Shown piece after piece: positions 32,584 to 41,501 of a DNA stretch of 41,509 nt (position 1 is its first letter; the number at the start of each line of letters is the position of its first letter). The notes below the pieces were generated by a model. It was given only the letters and a program-made list of their open reading frames with translations, searched no databases and was not told the DNA's origin. Location of the stretch: positions 1 to 41,509 of the forward strand of contig CALIZL010000071.1 of assembly GCA_938028745.1 (NCBI GenBank). The letters are read 5' to 3'. Origin of the DNA: an uncultured Prevotella sp. Its GTDB lineage: Bacteria; Bacteroidota; Bacteroidia; Bacteroidales; Bacteroidaceae. The translations under genes were made by a program, and so were the position numbers.

Positions 32584-33156
32584 TTAGATGTTGTCAATCA
32601 CAGCGCACACGTCGGCAAAGATGCGTTCCAGTTCGCCCAATCCGTCGATGTGGTTGTGGATGTTTTCTGTTTTATACCATTCGATGAGCGGTGCCGTTTG
32701 GCTGTGATACACGCCCAGTCGTTTTTTAATTGTTTCTTCGTTGTCGTCTGTGCGCCCGCTTTGTTGTCCGCGCAGCACCAGTCGTTTCATCAGTTCGTCT
32801 TCGGGAACGTCCAGTTCAATCATGGCAGCCACCTTGTGCCCGCGTTTGTCGAGCATTTTTTTAAGTGCCTCGGCTTGGGCAATGGTGCGTGGAAAACCGT
32901 CGAAGATAACGCCTTTATGCTCTTTTCCAAAGCTGTCGTACACGTTGGCCAGGATGTCAATCATCAGTTCGTCGGGTATCAGTTGCCCGTTGTCGATATA
33001 TTCCTTGGCCGTTTTGCCCAATGGCGTGCCGTTCTTTATCTCGTTGCGCAGAACGTCGCCCGTTGAGATATGTTCTAAACCGTACTTGGCAATCATCTTG
33101 TCGCTTTGTGTGCCTTTGCCCGAACCGGGTGCACCGAAGATAACGATATTCTTCAT
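32584..33156 (-). CDS. adk: Adenylate kinase
   Basis: A 190-residue cytoplasmic kinase that interconverts ATP and AMP with two ADP. Walker A is GAPGSGKGT (8-16), the AMP-binding region has STGDVLRNEI, and FDGFPRTIAQAEAL is the conserved core. The LID is the short form (QQSGRTDDNEETIKKRL) without zinc cysteines. Middle gene of the hpt-adk-obg run: 70 bp after hpt and 7 bp before obg. Confidence 0.97.
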   Translation of the reverse strand: MKNIVIFGAPGSGKGTQSDKMIAKYGLEHISTGDVLRNEIKNGTPLGKTAKEYIDNGQLIPDELMIDILANVYDSFGKEHKGVIFDGFPRTIAQAEALKKMLDKRGHKVAAMIELDVPEDELMKRLVLRGQQSGRTDDNEETIKKRLGVYHSQTAPLIEWYKTENIHNHIDGLGELERIFADVCAVIDNI

Positions 33157-33226
33157 TTCGTTGTGTTTATTGTGAAAAAATTATTATGTGGTTTTTTACC
33201 ATTGCATGTGAAAAAGCGTTGAGTCC

Positions 33227-33766
33227 TTACTCTTCCACCACGGTATAAATGTCTTTTAGGTTGCGCCCTTGCTGGTTATAGTCCAAGCCATAGCCCACGA
33301 TAAAGTCGTTTGGTATTTCGAAGGCGGCATATTCCACATCGAGTGGAACCGTAAGTCGGTCGGGTTTAATCAGCAATGTGCAGATATGTATCGACTTGGG
33401 CGAGCGCGTTCCCAGCGATTCAATCATGCGTTTAATGGTCAATCCCGACTCAACGATGTCTTCAACGATGATAACCGTTCGTCCGGCAAGGTCTTCGTTG
33501 ATGCCAATCACCTCTTTGATTGTTCCCGTTGATGTTGTGCCTTGGTACGATGCCAGCTTAACGAACGATATTTCGCAGGGTATAGTGAGCATGCGCATGA
33601 GGTCGGCGGCAAACATAAACGAGCCATTTAGTACGGCCAAAAGTAGTGGGTTCTTATCGGCCATGTCTTTGTTTATCCTGTCTGCAACGGCTTTAACGTG
33701 TTCTTGTATTTGGGTTTCCGTGATGGAAGTCTCGAAAACCTTATCTATCAATTTAATTCGAGCCAT
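33227..33766 (-). CDS. hpt: Hypoxanthine phosphoribosyltransferase
   Basis: A 179-residue purine salvage enzyme that makes IMP or GMP from hypoxanthine or guanine with PRPP. The PRPP-binding loop VIIVEDIVESGLTIKRM is clear, as are AVLNGSFMFAADL near the N-terminus and the flexible-loop region SYQGTTSTGTIKEV. The base-binding NDFIVGYGLDYN region is near the C-terminus. It is the first gene of the operon, and a TATTTTTG box lies 23 bp upstream of the ATG. Confidence 0.96.
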   Translation of the reverse strand: MARIKLIDKVFETSITETQIQEHVKAVADRINKDMADKNPLLLAVLNGSFMFAADLMRMLTIPCEISFVKLASYQGTTSTGTIKEVIGINEDLAGRTVIIVEDIVESGLTIKRMIESLGTRSPKSIHICTLLIKPDRLTVPLDVEYAAFEIPNDFIVGYGLDYNQQGRNLKDIYTVVEE

Positions 33767-33789
33767 ATAATCTTTTTGCTATTAAGCTG

Positions 33790-33797
33790 CAAAAATA
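33790..33797 (-). promoter_or_regulatory. Probable -7 box for the hpt-adk-obg operon
   Basis: TATTTTTG on the minus strand, 23 bp before the hpt start. The -33 region is not consensus. Confidence 0.45.
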
Positions 33798-33867
33798 CGA
33801 AAAAAAAGTGGAACACGGGGACTTAACTAACGTTATTTAGGTTTTTATGGGGCTGATGACGGCGTTT

Positions 33868-34000
33868 AAAGGTGAAAGGGGGAAAGGGTGAAAAGGTGAA
33901 AAGGTGAAAGGGTGAAAAGGTGAAAAGGTGAAAAAATGGCTGCGCCCTTTTTAAAGGTGAAGGGGTGAAAGGGTGAAAAGGTGAAAAGATGGCTAACGCC
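33868..34000 (+). repeat. 8-bp AAAGGTGA array with ATGGCTAACGCC tail, locus 3
   Basis: Two modules: a long run of AAAGGTGA/AAGGGTGA units ending in ATGGCTGCGCCC, then a shorter run ending in ATGGCTAACGCC. It lies between the divergent hpt and nnr genes, so here it is upstream of both. Confidence 0.82.
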
Positions 34001-34043
34001 TTTTGATGAACGGGTGGGGTGTTGGGGCTAGCAGAATAAAAGG

Positions 34044-34169
34044 CTAGAGTCGCTAGAAAACCTAGAAATCCTAGAATAACTAGGACAACTAGGATGCCTA
34101 GAATAACAAGAACACCTTGAAAGCCAAGAATAACTAGAATATCTAGGATAACTAACAGGCCAGCTAGGC
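34044..34169. repeat. 9-bp CTAG array, locus 4
   Basis: Fourteen consecutive 9-bp units (CTAGAGTCG, CTAGAAAAC, CTAGAAATC, CTAGAATAA, CTAGGACAA, CTAGGATGC, CTAGAATAA, CAAGAACAC, CTTGAAAGC, CAAGAATAA, CTAGAATAT, CTAGGATAA, CTAACAGGC, CAGCTAGGC). The words AAATC, GATGC and GATAA after CTAG are shared with locus 2. No ORF. The remaining 250 bp up to nnr hold no recognisable feature except the promoter. Confidence 0.82.
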
Positions 34170-34453
34170 ACGCAAACAGCTACGAAATACCAGCAAACAG
34201 CCCTTATGTTTTTAGTTAGACTGGCTTGTTGAATGATGTTCGCTTTGTAAAATATCAATAATGTTTTTAACCAAACACGTTCATCAGAAAAACATTTAAA
34301 GCCGTTATCGGGTGCGCTATTAGGCTTAAAGCCCATCTCCTCGTACCTGCCATAAAGCATATTTTGCAGTGCATTTTGTTAGCATTTCTGCATAAAGAAC
34401 ATAATAATATGTAAATGTTAGGCGCATTTGCTGCACAAAAGTAATTTAATTTG

Positions 34454-34461
34454 TATTTTTG
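34454..34461 (+). promoter_or_regulatory. -7 box almost touching the nnr start codon
   Basis: TATTTTTG ends only 6 bp before the ATG at 34468. Transcription usually starts about 7 nt past this box in Bacteroidetes, so the mRNA may be leaderless or nearly so. TTTG at 34427-34430 is a possible -33 box with a long 23-bp spacer. Confidence 0.5.
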
Positions 34462-34467
34462 CACATT

Positions 34468-35982
34468 ATGAAGATATTCACCGGCACTCAGATTAAGGAG
34501 CTAGACAAGTTTACGATTGAGAACGAACCCGTGGCAAGCATCGACCTAATGGAACGTGCGGCCAAGGCCATTGTGCGCGTCTTGCGAGAAGAATGGGACA
34601 ACAGAACGCCGTTCGTGGTGTTCGCTGGCCCTGGAAACAACGGTGGTGATGCTCTGGCTGTGGCCCGGTTGATGGCTGAGGCTGGCTACAAGGTAGCGGT
34701 GTTTCTCTTCAATGTCAACGGAAAACTATCTGACGACTGTGCCACGAACAAGCAAAGGGCGATGGAATGCAAACGCATCAAGGCCTTTACTGAGGTTGTG
34801 GTGGACTTCGATCCGCCCGAACTGACAGCCGAAACGGTGGTGATAGACGGCCTTTTCGGTGCAGGGCTGAACAAAACACTTGCAGGAGGGTTCGCCTCTT
34901 TGGTGAAATACATCAACCAATCGCCTGCAAAGGTGGTGAGTATCGACCTGCCTTCGGGTCTGATGACCGAGGACAATACGCACAATGTGAAGGCGCATAT
35001 CGTGAGAGCAGACCTTACATTGACACTGCAACAGAAGAAGTTGGCCATGTTTTTTGAAGACAACCAACAGTTTCTGGGTCGTTTGCGCGTGCTGGACATT
35101 AGGCTTAGCCCCGATTTTATCGCACAAACAGACACAAAATACCAAGTGTTGGAAGAGGCCGACGTGCGCAGCCGAATGCTTAAACGCGGCGACTTTGTTA
35201 GCAAGAGGCTGATGGGACATGCACTTATCGTGGCTGGAAGCTATGGCATGGCGGGCGCGGCGGTGCTGGCTGGGCGTGCTTGTATGCGTTCGGGGGTGGG
35301 AAAACTAACCGTTTGCACCCCCCGACGCAACTACGACGTGATGCAAATATCTCTGCCCGAGGCCATTTTAAGTACTGGTAAAGAAGATTATTTCTTCACC
35401 GAACCCCTCGACACCGAGCATTATGATGCCGTGGGAATGGGACCAGGGCTGGGACAACACGAAGATACAGCCATCGCACTTATCTCGCAAATACGCCGAA
35501 CGCAATGCCCGATGGTGATAGATGCCGACGCTTTGAACATCTTGGCCTCGCATAAGGCGTGGATGCAGCAACTGCCACAGAACTTAATACTAACGCCACA
35601 TGTTGGCGAGTTCGACAGATTGGGCAACAGAGGGAGCGAGGGCGACTACGACCGACTGTCGAAAGCACTCGACTTGGCACAGCACTTGCAAGCTTATATC
35701 TTGCTAAAAGGACACTTCTCGGCACTTTGTTTGCCCTCTGGAAAGGTGTATTTCAACCCCACAGGCAACGCAGGAATGGCCACAGCCGGCAGCGGCGACG
35801 TGCTAACGGGCATCATAACAGGACTGCTGGCGCGTGGGTACAACCGCGAAGATGCTTGCATCGTGGGCATGTATCTGCACGGACTGGCGGGCGACTTGGC
35901 GGCAAAACAACTAGGAAAAGAAAGTCTGATGGCGGGCGACATCGTGAGTTATCTGCCCCAAGCGTTCGAATTGTTAGACTAG
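34468..35982 (+). CDS. nnr: Bifunctional NAD(P)H-hydrate epimerase/dehydratase
   Basis: A 504-residue metabolite-repair enzyme. The N-terminal YjeF_N epimerase domain has FAGPGNNGGDALAVAR (52-67) and VSIDLPSGL. The C-terminal ribokinase-like dehydratase domain has GMGPGLGQHEDT, LTPHVGEFDRL, ILLKGHFSAL and NAGMATAGSGDVLTG (434-448). It converts damaged hydrated NAD(P)H back to NAD(P)H. I use ATG 34468. A TTG three codons earlier lies inside the -7 box. Fusion of both activities is normal in bacteria. Confidence 0.95.
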   Translation: MKIFTGTQIKELDKFTIENEPVASIDLMERAAKAIVRVLREEWDNRTPFVVFAGPGNNGGDALAVARLMAEAGYKVAVFLFNVNGKLSDDCATNKQRAMECKRIKAFTEVVVDFDPPELTAETVVIDGLFGAGLNKTLAGGFASLVKYINQSPAKVVSIDLPSGLMTEDNTHNVKAHIVRADLTLTLQQKKLAMFFEDNQQFLGRLRVLDIRLSPDFIAQTDTKYQVLEEADVRSRMLKRGDFVSKRLMGHALIVAGSYGMAGAAVLAGRACMRSGVGKLTVCTPRRNYDVMQISLPEAILSTGKEDYFFTEPLDTEHYDAVGMGPGLGQHEDTAIALISQIRRTQCPMVIDADALNILASHKAWMQQLPQNLILTPHVGEFDRLGNRGSEGDYDRLSKALDLAQHLQAYILLKGHFSALCLPSGKVYFNPTGNAGMATAGSGDVLTGIITGLLARGYNREDACIVGMYLHGLAGDLAAKQLGKESLMAGDIVSYLPQAFELLD

Positions 35983-36263
35983 TTGGTAAGCTGCAAGAAG
36001 TAAACTGCAAGTAAGAAAGTAGAAAAAGTTAAGGGAATAAAGCCAAATGCTTGTGAACTTAAAATGCGTTTACACCGCAGGTTCGTGGGTGTGCAATGGG
36101 CTTAAACCTATATGTAAGTCGGCCTAGGCTGCGTTCCTTATAAACTAATAAACGTGTTAGCAAGTCAACTACAATACCGCAACAAAGCATCTCATCGCGC
36201 TTGCCCCTTGAAAACGGGCGGGTTGGGGAGCTTTATAACAAAAAATAAACTTAGCAATAGAAT

Positions 36264-37316
36264 ATGAAACAGCTATTCGTTACCATTACAGCCTTGGCAT
36301 TTGCCGCCCTTCCAGGCTTTGCACAAGGCAATGCGCAAGCAGAGGGCATCCCTTATTTCTTGCCCAAAACAGGAATAAGGCTCGCCGTTATGGTGGAAAA
36401 GACCACCTATACGCCAGGCGAACTGGCTATGTATGGCGAAAAATACATGAAGCTTTTCAATACACCGATGGAGAAATCCACAGAGTATCGCGTGGTAGGC
36501 ATCAACATTACCGACTTTGGCACGCCCGATTCTACTAAGCATTACGTGGCGGCTATGGACAAAAAGCATAGCATTAGCGACGTGAGGTTGGCCGATAATG
36601 GCGTGCTGCTGGCCATCAACGCCACGCCGCCTGAACCTAAACAGCCCAAAAACTTTGTGCCAGCACGGGCTAAACGGCCGCTCAACCCCAAGGATTTCAT
36701 GAACCAAGACATCCTTTCGGCTGGCTCGTCGGCTAAGATGGCCGAGCTAATTGCCAAGGATATATACGACATTCGCGACAGCCGAAACCAACTTTCGCGC
36801 GGACAAGCAGATGCCATGCCCAAAGATGGCGAACAATTGCGGCTGATGCTTAACAACCTGGACTTGCAAGAACGCGCACTGATGCAAGTGTTTGCCGGAA
36901 CAACGGTTAAAGATACCACCGAAACCATCATCAACTTTGTGCCTACGAAACCCGTAGAACGCGAAATCCTGTTCCGCTTTTCGCGCCATTATGGCATGGC
37001 CGACAAGGACGACTTGGGCGGCATACCTTATTATATAAGCGTAGAAGACCTACACTCGATACCCGCCATGCAAGCTTCGGTAGACCGCGGAAAGGTGAAA
37101 GACAATGCAGGCGTGTATGTAAATCTGCCCGGAAAGGTGAAGGTTTCTGTGGCGCAAGAGAACAACATGCGTGCCGTTATCGAGCTTTACATGGCTCAGT
37201 TTGGCAAAACCGAACCGCTTAGCGGCGAACTTTTCGGTAAAAAACAGCTCACGCAGATGGTGGTTAGTCCTGTAACAGGTGCAATAGAAAGCGTAAAAAC
37301 CGAAAGCGTGAAGTAA
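36264..37316 (+). CDS. DUF4831 family exported protein
   Basis: A 350-residue protein with signal peptide (1-20, ending GFA). It has the features of the Bacteroidales DUF4831 family: YFLPKTGIRLAVMVEKTTYT near the N-terminus, YRVVGINITDFGTPDSTKHY, a central helical segment with DIYDIRDSRNQLSRGQADAM, and IPYYISVEDLHSIP. No catalytic motif is visible and the function is unknown. The 281-bp gap before it contains a weak copy of a C-rich hairpin (about 36203-36236) and no consensus promoter. The next gene starts 165 bp downstream. Confidence 0.8.
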   Translation: MKQLFVTITALAFAALPGFAQGNAQAEGIPYFLPKTGIRLAVMVEKTTYTPGELAMYGEKYMKLFNTPMEKSTEYRVVGINITDFGTPDSTKHYVAAMDKKHSISDVRLADNGVLLAINATPPEPKQPKNFVPARAKRPLNPKDFMNQDILSAGSSAKMAELIAKDIYDIRDSRNQLSRGQADAMPKDGEQLRLMLNNLDLQERALMQVFAGTTVKDTTETIINFVPTKPVEREILFRFSRHYGMADKDDLGGIPYYISVEDLHSIPAMQASVDRGKVKDNAGVYVNLPGKVKVSVAQENNMRAVIELYMAQFGKTEPLSGELFGKKQLTQMVVSPVTGAIESVKTESVK

Positions 37317-37481
37317 CGCGAGAAAACATTTCTTGCGCGTTGGCCTGCCAAAGACAGCTTGACTGCCTTGTGGTCAACTCCCAAAAACAACACTGCATTG
37401 TGCGCCTTTACCCAACGTTTGGTTTTGTGCCTAAAACATTGCGGCAAGCGCGCACAATCTTTTTTAAAACAAAACAACTAT

Positions 37482-38069
37482 ATGAAGAAAACAATCCTCC
37501 CCGCATTGGCATTGGCGATAGCCTTTACCCTTGCCTCGTGTAATTGCAAAAAGCAAAACTGTAATAACCAAGACACTGTCGCAGCGCAGGCAACTGAACA
37601 AACAGCCGACACGGCTAGTGCCGGCAACGATGCCCAAACAGCCCCTGCCGAAGGGGGAAAATATGCCGACTTTACCCTGCCCACGCTTGATGGCAAGCAG
37701 GTGAAGCTGTCGGATGTGGTGGCTAAAAACAAGATAACGATGGTAGATTTCTGGGCTTCGTGGTGCGGACCATGTCGCATGGAGATGCCCCATGTGGTGC
37801 AAGCTTATTCTAAGTTTCGCGGAAAAGGTCTTGAAATAGTGGGCGTTTCGCTCGACGAAAAGAAGGAAGACTGGGAAAATGCCGTGAAAGATATGGGCTT
37901 GGGTTGGATTCAAGCCAGCGACCTGAAAGGTTGGGAGTGCGCTGCCGCTCGTCTTTATCAGGTGCAAGGCATACCTGCATGTGTGCTTATCAACCAAGAA
38001 GGCGAGATTGTTGGCAGGGACTTGCGCGGCGACGAACTGCTTGCCCGTTTGGCCGAACTGCTGAAATAA
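37482..38069 (+). CDS. TlpA-family thiol-disulfide oxidoreductase lipoprotein
   Basis: A 195-residue lipoprotein. MKKTILPALALAIAFTLASC gives a lipobox with Cys20, followed by a low-complexity Asn/Gln/Ala linker to about residue 58. The thioredoxin domain has WASWCGPCRMEMP (91-103) with both redox cysteines (95, 98) and the cis-proline loop VQGIPACVL. It likely reduces periplasmic disulfides or serves cytochrome maturation. Two further Cys near the lipobox (22, 27) are unusual. I prefer the ATG at 37482 because upstream in-frame codons lack a signal sequence. A strong intrinsic terminator follows at 38088. Confidence 0.9.
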   Translation: MKKTILPALALAIAFTLASCNCKKQNCNNQDTVAAQATEQTADTASAGNDAQTAPAEGGKYADFTLPTLDGKQVKLSDVVAKNKITMVDFWASWCGPCRMEMPHVVQAYSKFRGKGLEIVGVSLDEKKEDWENAVKDMGLGWIQASDLKGWECAAARLYQVQGIPACVLINQEGEIVGRDLRGDELLARLAELLK

Positions 38070-38087
38070 AACGCAATAGCGTTATTT

Positions 38088-38134
38088 AAAAAAGTCGGGC
38101 AAGTCGGATTATACCGATTTGCCCGACTTTTTTT
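38088..38134 (+). terminator. Intrinsic terminator of the tlpA-like gene
   Basis: AAAAAAGTCGGGCAAGTCGG, a 6-bp loop, and its complement (one G-T pair) ending in a T-run. The A/T flanks make it work on either strand, and it lies between convergent genes. Confidence 0.9.
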
Positions 38135-38135
38135 A

Positions 38136-38230
38136 TGCAGGTTCTAAAAATTACCTTTACTGTATTTCTAGCTTATAGCTGGGTCGGTTTTGCTTACTAC
38201 TTGAAAGCGCATAGTGCACTATACGGCTGA
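38136..38230. mobile_element. MITE-like element, truncated inverted copy C
   Basis: GCAGGTTCTAAAAATTACCT, then TACTGTATTTCTAGCTTATAGC and on to GCATAGTGCACTAT, match the reverse complement of the right half of copy A (25784-25873). Similarity stops near 38230. It begins directly at the end of the terminator T-run. Confidence 0.72.
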
Positions 38231-38363
38231 ACGGTTAATCATCTGTTGCCGAAGAGGGAAAGAGGAAGATTGCAAGTTGTCTTTGACCTATTCGTGCATT
38301 GTGGACTACTTAAACACTTATAGGCCAATTGGGGATAAGGGGTAGGTTGTTTCTGTGCGATAT

Positions 38364-38433
38364 GTCTTATACCAGATTTACTTCACACTTATTTTATCAT
38401 TTAAAATGATGTGAAGTAAATCTGGCATAAGAC
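38364..38433. repeat. Nested 23-bp inverted repeat between convergent genes
   Basis: Arms 38364-38386 and 38411-38433 (GTCTTATACCAGATTTACTT then CAC, against its complement) differ at one base. The 24-bp spacer contains a second perfect palindrome, ATCATTT-A-AAATGAT. The whole can fold as one long hairpin of about 30 bp. No T-run follows on either strand. The rest of the 513-bp gap (38434-38582) shows nothing recognisable. Confidence 0.75.
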
Positions 38434-38582
38434 TTTATTTCTTAAAGCGTGCTGGCAGTGCCAGTCGAGATGTTGCTATGAAAGTAGGCAGGGCGAACAC
38501 GTTGATGGGTTTGCGGGGGGAGGGTATGAGGCTGCTAATTGCAGTTGTTGCTATCCCAAACAGGCGTGATTGTTGCCCTGCG

Positions 38583-41093
38583 TTAAAACCTGTAAGTGGC
38601 TGTTGCCTTTATAAACAAAGGAGCACCAGGGAACGAGCGTAGCTTGTCGTAACCGCCAACCCAGTATGTCTTATTCAGCAAATTGTCTGCATTGAGTTGC
38701 AGTTGCAGGCTTTTCACCCTATAAAACAAGGCGGCATTAAGAATAGCGTACGCAGGGTAAACAATGGTATTGGCACGTTTCCCCACTTGTCCGTAGCGTT
38801 CGCTATTGGCGTTTACACCAATTCCAAACCCTAAGTTGCGCAGTGTACCGTGGCGTAGGATATACTTCGTCCAGATGTTGCCGGCATGTAGGGGTGTATT
38901 TGGACGTTGTGTACCTAGGTCGCGTTCGGTTCCTGTTGCTGTCTTGGTAATTTTTGCGTTGGTGTAAGCGTAGTTAACCACCACACTCCAGTTTGGAAGA
39001 AGCTCGCCGGCAACATCCACTTCCACGCCTTTGGCCACTTCTTCGCCCACTTGCATCAGCAAGTTAGGGTTGCCTGCATCCCCTGCATTATACAAGGTGT
39101 TGTTCTTTGTGAGGTGAAAGAGAGCAGCAGTAAGACTAAGCCGTCGGTCGAACCAGTCGCTCTTCATCCCAATCTCGAATAGCTGTGATTGTTCGGGCGC
39201 GAAAGGGCCGCCGGTGCTTGGGTCGCTTTGCACGCTTGCCGATTGGGGTTCGAAGCCCTTAACCCACGTTCCGTACACGTTGATGTTTTTGTTAATGGTT
39301 ACCACAGCCCCCACGCGTGGTATTAAGGCGTGTTGGGTGGAACGTGTTTCGTTGCTCATTCGCCTGTTAAGGATGTCGGTGAAGAACTCTTGCCGCAGTC
39401 CCAGCAATAGTTGAAACAAGCCGTATTTAAGCTGTTCTTGCACGTAAATGCCGTGCGAGTATTGTCGATAGGGGTTGATGGGGTCGGTGGTAAACACGTA
39501 CTTGCTGATGTCTTTCATGCCATTTCCCGTTGTGGAGTTGAGGTCGAAGTAGGGAACGTTGGTCTTTGGGTTGCCGTCGGCATCGAGTACATAATTGTTT
39601 ATCTTTCGTTTGTCGAACCGTGTTGTCGTCTTTCCGTTCTTTAAAAGGTAGCCCTTGGCAGTCATCGACGATGTCCCAGCCAACAAGTCGGTTTGGAAAT
39701 AGTCCCATCCCACCAGCACTGTGTGGCGCACACGGCCCGTGTTGAAGTCGATGTTCAGATAGTTGTTGAAGCTGTTGTTGCGAAAATGGCGTTTCCTTAC
39801 CATCGCCTGCATCATTACGCGGCTGTTGTTCTGCGTGCTGTCGGCGTTCAGCACATAGGCGTTGGCCTGATTGTGCTCTTGCATGTCTTCGTCGTACGAA
39901 GAGTTGAGGTATGTGCTGTTGAACGAAACGTGATTGGAAAGCTTGTGAGATAGTCCGAGCGTAATGTTCACCAGCCGTTCTTTCAAGTAGTCGTTGGCCG
40001 CCGACAACGAGCGCGAGATGGGCACCGAGTAGAGGTCGCCATCGCCGAAAATACTTTGCCCGCGGTCTATCTTGCCGTTGTATTGTTGGAAGAAAACGTC
40101 GACATTGAATTGTGTGCGGCTGTTGGGAACGTACGAAAAGGACGGCGCCGCAATGAAGTTCTGCCCTCCTTGCAAGTCGCGATACGAGTCGGTGTTTTCA
40201 TAGCCTAGGTTTAGTCGATACAATAGCGTGCCTTTGCGATTGAGTGGCCCGGTAAAATCGCTATAAACGTTAAATGTGGAGTAGCTTCCCACTGTGGTGC
40301 TTACCTGTCTGCGGTTCTCGGAGAGCGGCTTTTTCGTAACCCTATTGATTACTCCACCTGGCGATGCGTTGCCAAAGAGGGCCGAGGCTGGGCCTTTTAT
40401 CACCTCAACACGTTCGATGTTGGCTAGCGATTGTTGTTTCCATAAGCTTGTTTGCGCACGCATGCCGTTGATGAGGTTGCCCGAGTTGCGGTTGCCAGTG
40501 GTGCGGAAGCCGCGTATGGAAAAGTCGTTGTAGAAGCTGTATTGGTTCACTCCGCTGATGTTCTTCACCACATCGTTAACCGTTATCGCACCTTGGTCTA
40601 GCACAAGCTCCTTGGTAACGTAGCCAATGGATTGTGGAACGTCTTTAACGGGTGTGGCTGTTTTGGTTCCTACAAACGACAGCGTGTTCTTATACGACCG
40701 CTCGTTGCGCCCCACCACCTCTACGCCTTGTAGCATTTCGGCTGCTTCACTCAACTGAACATCTTGCCTTTTGTCTTGCGTAAGGTTGATTTCTCGTTCG
40801 GCGGGTTTGCATCCGATGTAGTGGAATGTAAGCGTAATGTTTCCTCCATTCACGTTAAGCGCGTACATACCCTGCTCGTCGGTTATTGTTCGGATGTTGG
40901 TTCCTTTCACTTGTACTACTGCACCAATCAACGGCTCACCTCTTTTGCCCGTTACGTGTCCGCTAAGTTCTATTAATTGTTTTACCTTTGTGTCGTTGGC
41001 ATCGACGACGTCTGTTTGCGCGTATGCTGTTGGCATTGTGCAGGCAATCATTGATGCAAGCAGTAGATGCTTGCAATACGAGAAATGTATCAT
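38583..41093 (-). CDS. TonB-dependent siderophore-type outer-membrane receptor
   Basis: An 836-residue outer-membrane protein with signal peptide (1-25). A CarboxypepD_reg-like domain (about 42-115, LSGHVTGKRGEPLIGAVVQV) precedes the plug (about 145-260: DVPQSIGYVTKELV, ISGVNQYSFYNDFSIRGF, VEVIKGPASALFGNASPGG) and a 22-strand barrel ending in the expected terminal Phe (ATATYRF). The plug pattern with DVPQSI is typical of ferric siderophore receptors of the FhuA/FoxA type, not SusC. No SusD-like gene or TonB energiser is adjacent. A good promoter lies 37 bp upstream, consistent with separate (possibly iron) regulation, though I see no clear Fur box. Confidence 0.9.
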   Translation of the reverse strand: MIHFSYCKHLLLASMIACTMPTAYAQTDVVDANDTKVKQLIELSGHVTGKRGEPLIGAVVQVKGTNIRTITDEQGMYALNVNGGNITLTFHYIGCKPAEREINLTQDKRQDVQLSEAAEMLQGVEVVGRNERSYKNTLSFVGTKTATPVKDVPQSIGYVTKELVLDQGAITVNDVVKNISGVNQYSFYNDFSIRGFRTTGNRNSGNLINGMRAQTSLWKQQSLANIERVEVIKGPASALFGNASPGGVINRVTKKPLSENRRQVSTTVGSYSTFNVYSDFTGPLNRKGTLLYRLNLGYENTDSYRDLQGGQNFIAAPSFSYVPNSRTQFNVDVFFQQYNGKIDRGQSIFGDGDLYSVPISRSLSAANDYLKERLVNITLGLSHKLSNHVSFNSTYLNSSYDEDMQEHNQANAYVLNADSTQNNSRVMMQAMVRKRHFRNNSFNNYLNIDFNTGRVRHTVLVGWDYFQTDLLAGTSSMTAKGYLLKNGKTTTRFDKRKINNYVLDADGNPKTNVPYFDLNSTTGNGMKDISKYVFTTDPINPYRQYSHGIYVQEQLKYGLFQLLLGLRQEFFTDILNRRMSNETRSTQHALIPRVGAVVTINKNINVYGTWVKGFEPQSASVQSDPSTGGPFAPEQSQLFEIGMKSDWFDRRLSLTAALFHLTKNNTLYNAGDAGNPNLLMQVGEEVAKGVEVDVAGELLPNWSVVVNYAYTNAKITKTATGTERDLGTQRPNTPLHAGNIWTKYILRHGTLRNLGFGIGVNANSERYGQVGKRANTIVYPAYAILNAALFYRVKSLQLQLNADNLLNKTYWVGGYDKLRSFPGAPLFIKATATYRF

Positions 41094-41129
41094 ATCGTTG
41101 TTTGTTGGTTGTTATCTCTGTTTTGGCTG

Positions 41130-41160
41130 CAAAATTAGAGAGATTGGAGATTTTTCACAA
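41130..41160 (-). promoter_or_regulatory. Promoter of the TonB-dependent receptor
   Basis: TTG (41158-41160), 20 bp, TAATTTTG (41130-41137) on the minus strand fit the Bacteroidetes consensus, 37 bp before the ATG. Confidence 0.65.
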
Positions 41161-41493
41161 TACTTAATAATAGGTAATTTGTAGGGACAATGGCTAATTA
41201 ATTGGGGCGTACGACGGGGGAAACCCTGCACGCGTTTATATAATGCAAGTGGCTACGCCGGCTAAGGTGTGTTGGGGGGGGTAGTAGATGTAATGCGTTA
41301 CGCAAGAGGAGAAGGCGTGCCGAGCCAGTGGGTGAAGCGAATTTGGCCGGTGGAAGTAGGGCGGTGGCTAGGTTGTGGGGTTGAACATTACTGCCACCCC
41401 TTTGTTAACAAGTTTACGAAAGGGCATAAAAAAGGTTCTTCCGTTAAATGGATAGATATATCTCATTAGGTATAATAAAAAGCTGGTATTATG

Positions 41494-41501
41494 TATCTTT
41501 G
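41494..41501 (+). promoter_or_regulatory. Possible rightward -7 box at the window edge
   Basis: TATCTTTG fits TAnnTTTG and would start transcription just outside the window. The 320 bp between the receptor promoter and this point show no gene I can support, only a G-run near 41273-41280. Confidence 0.35.
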
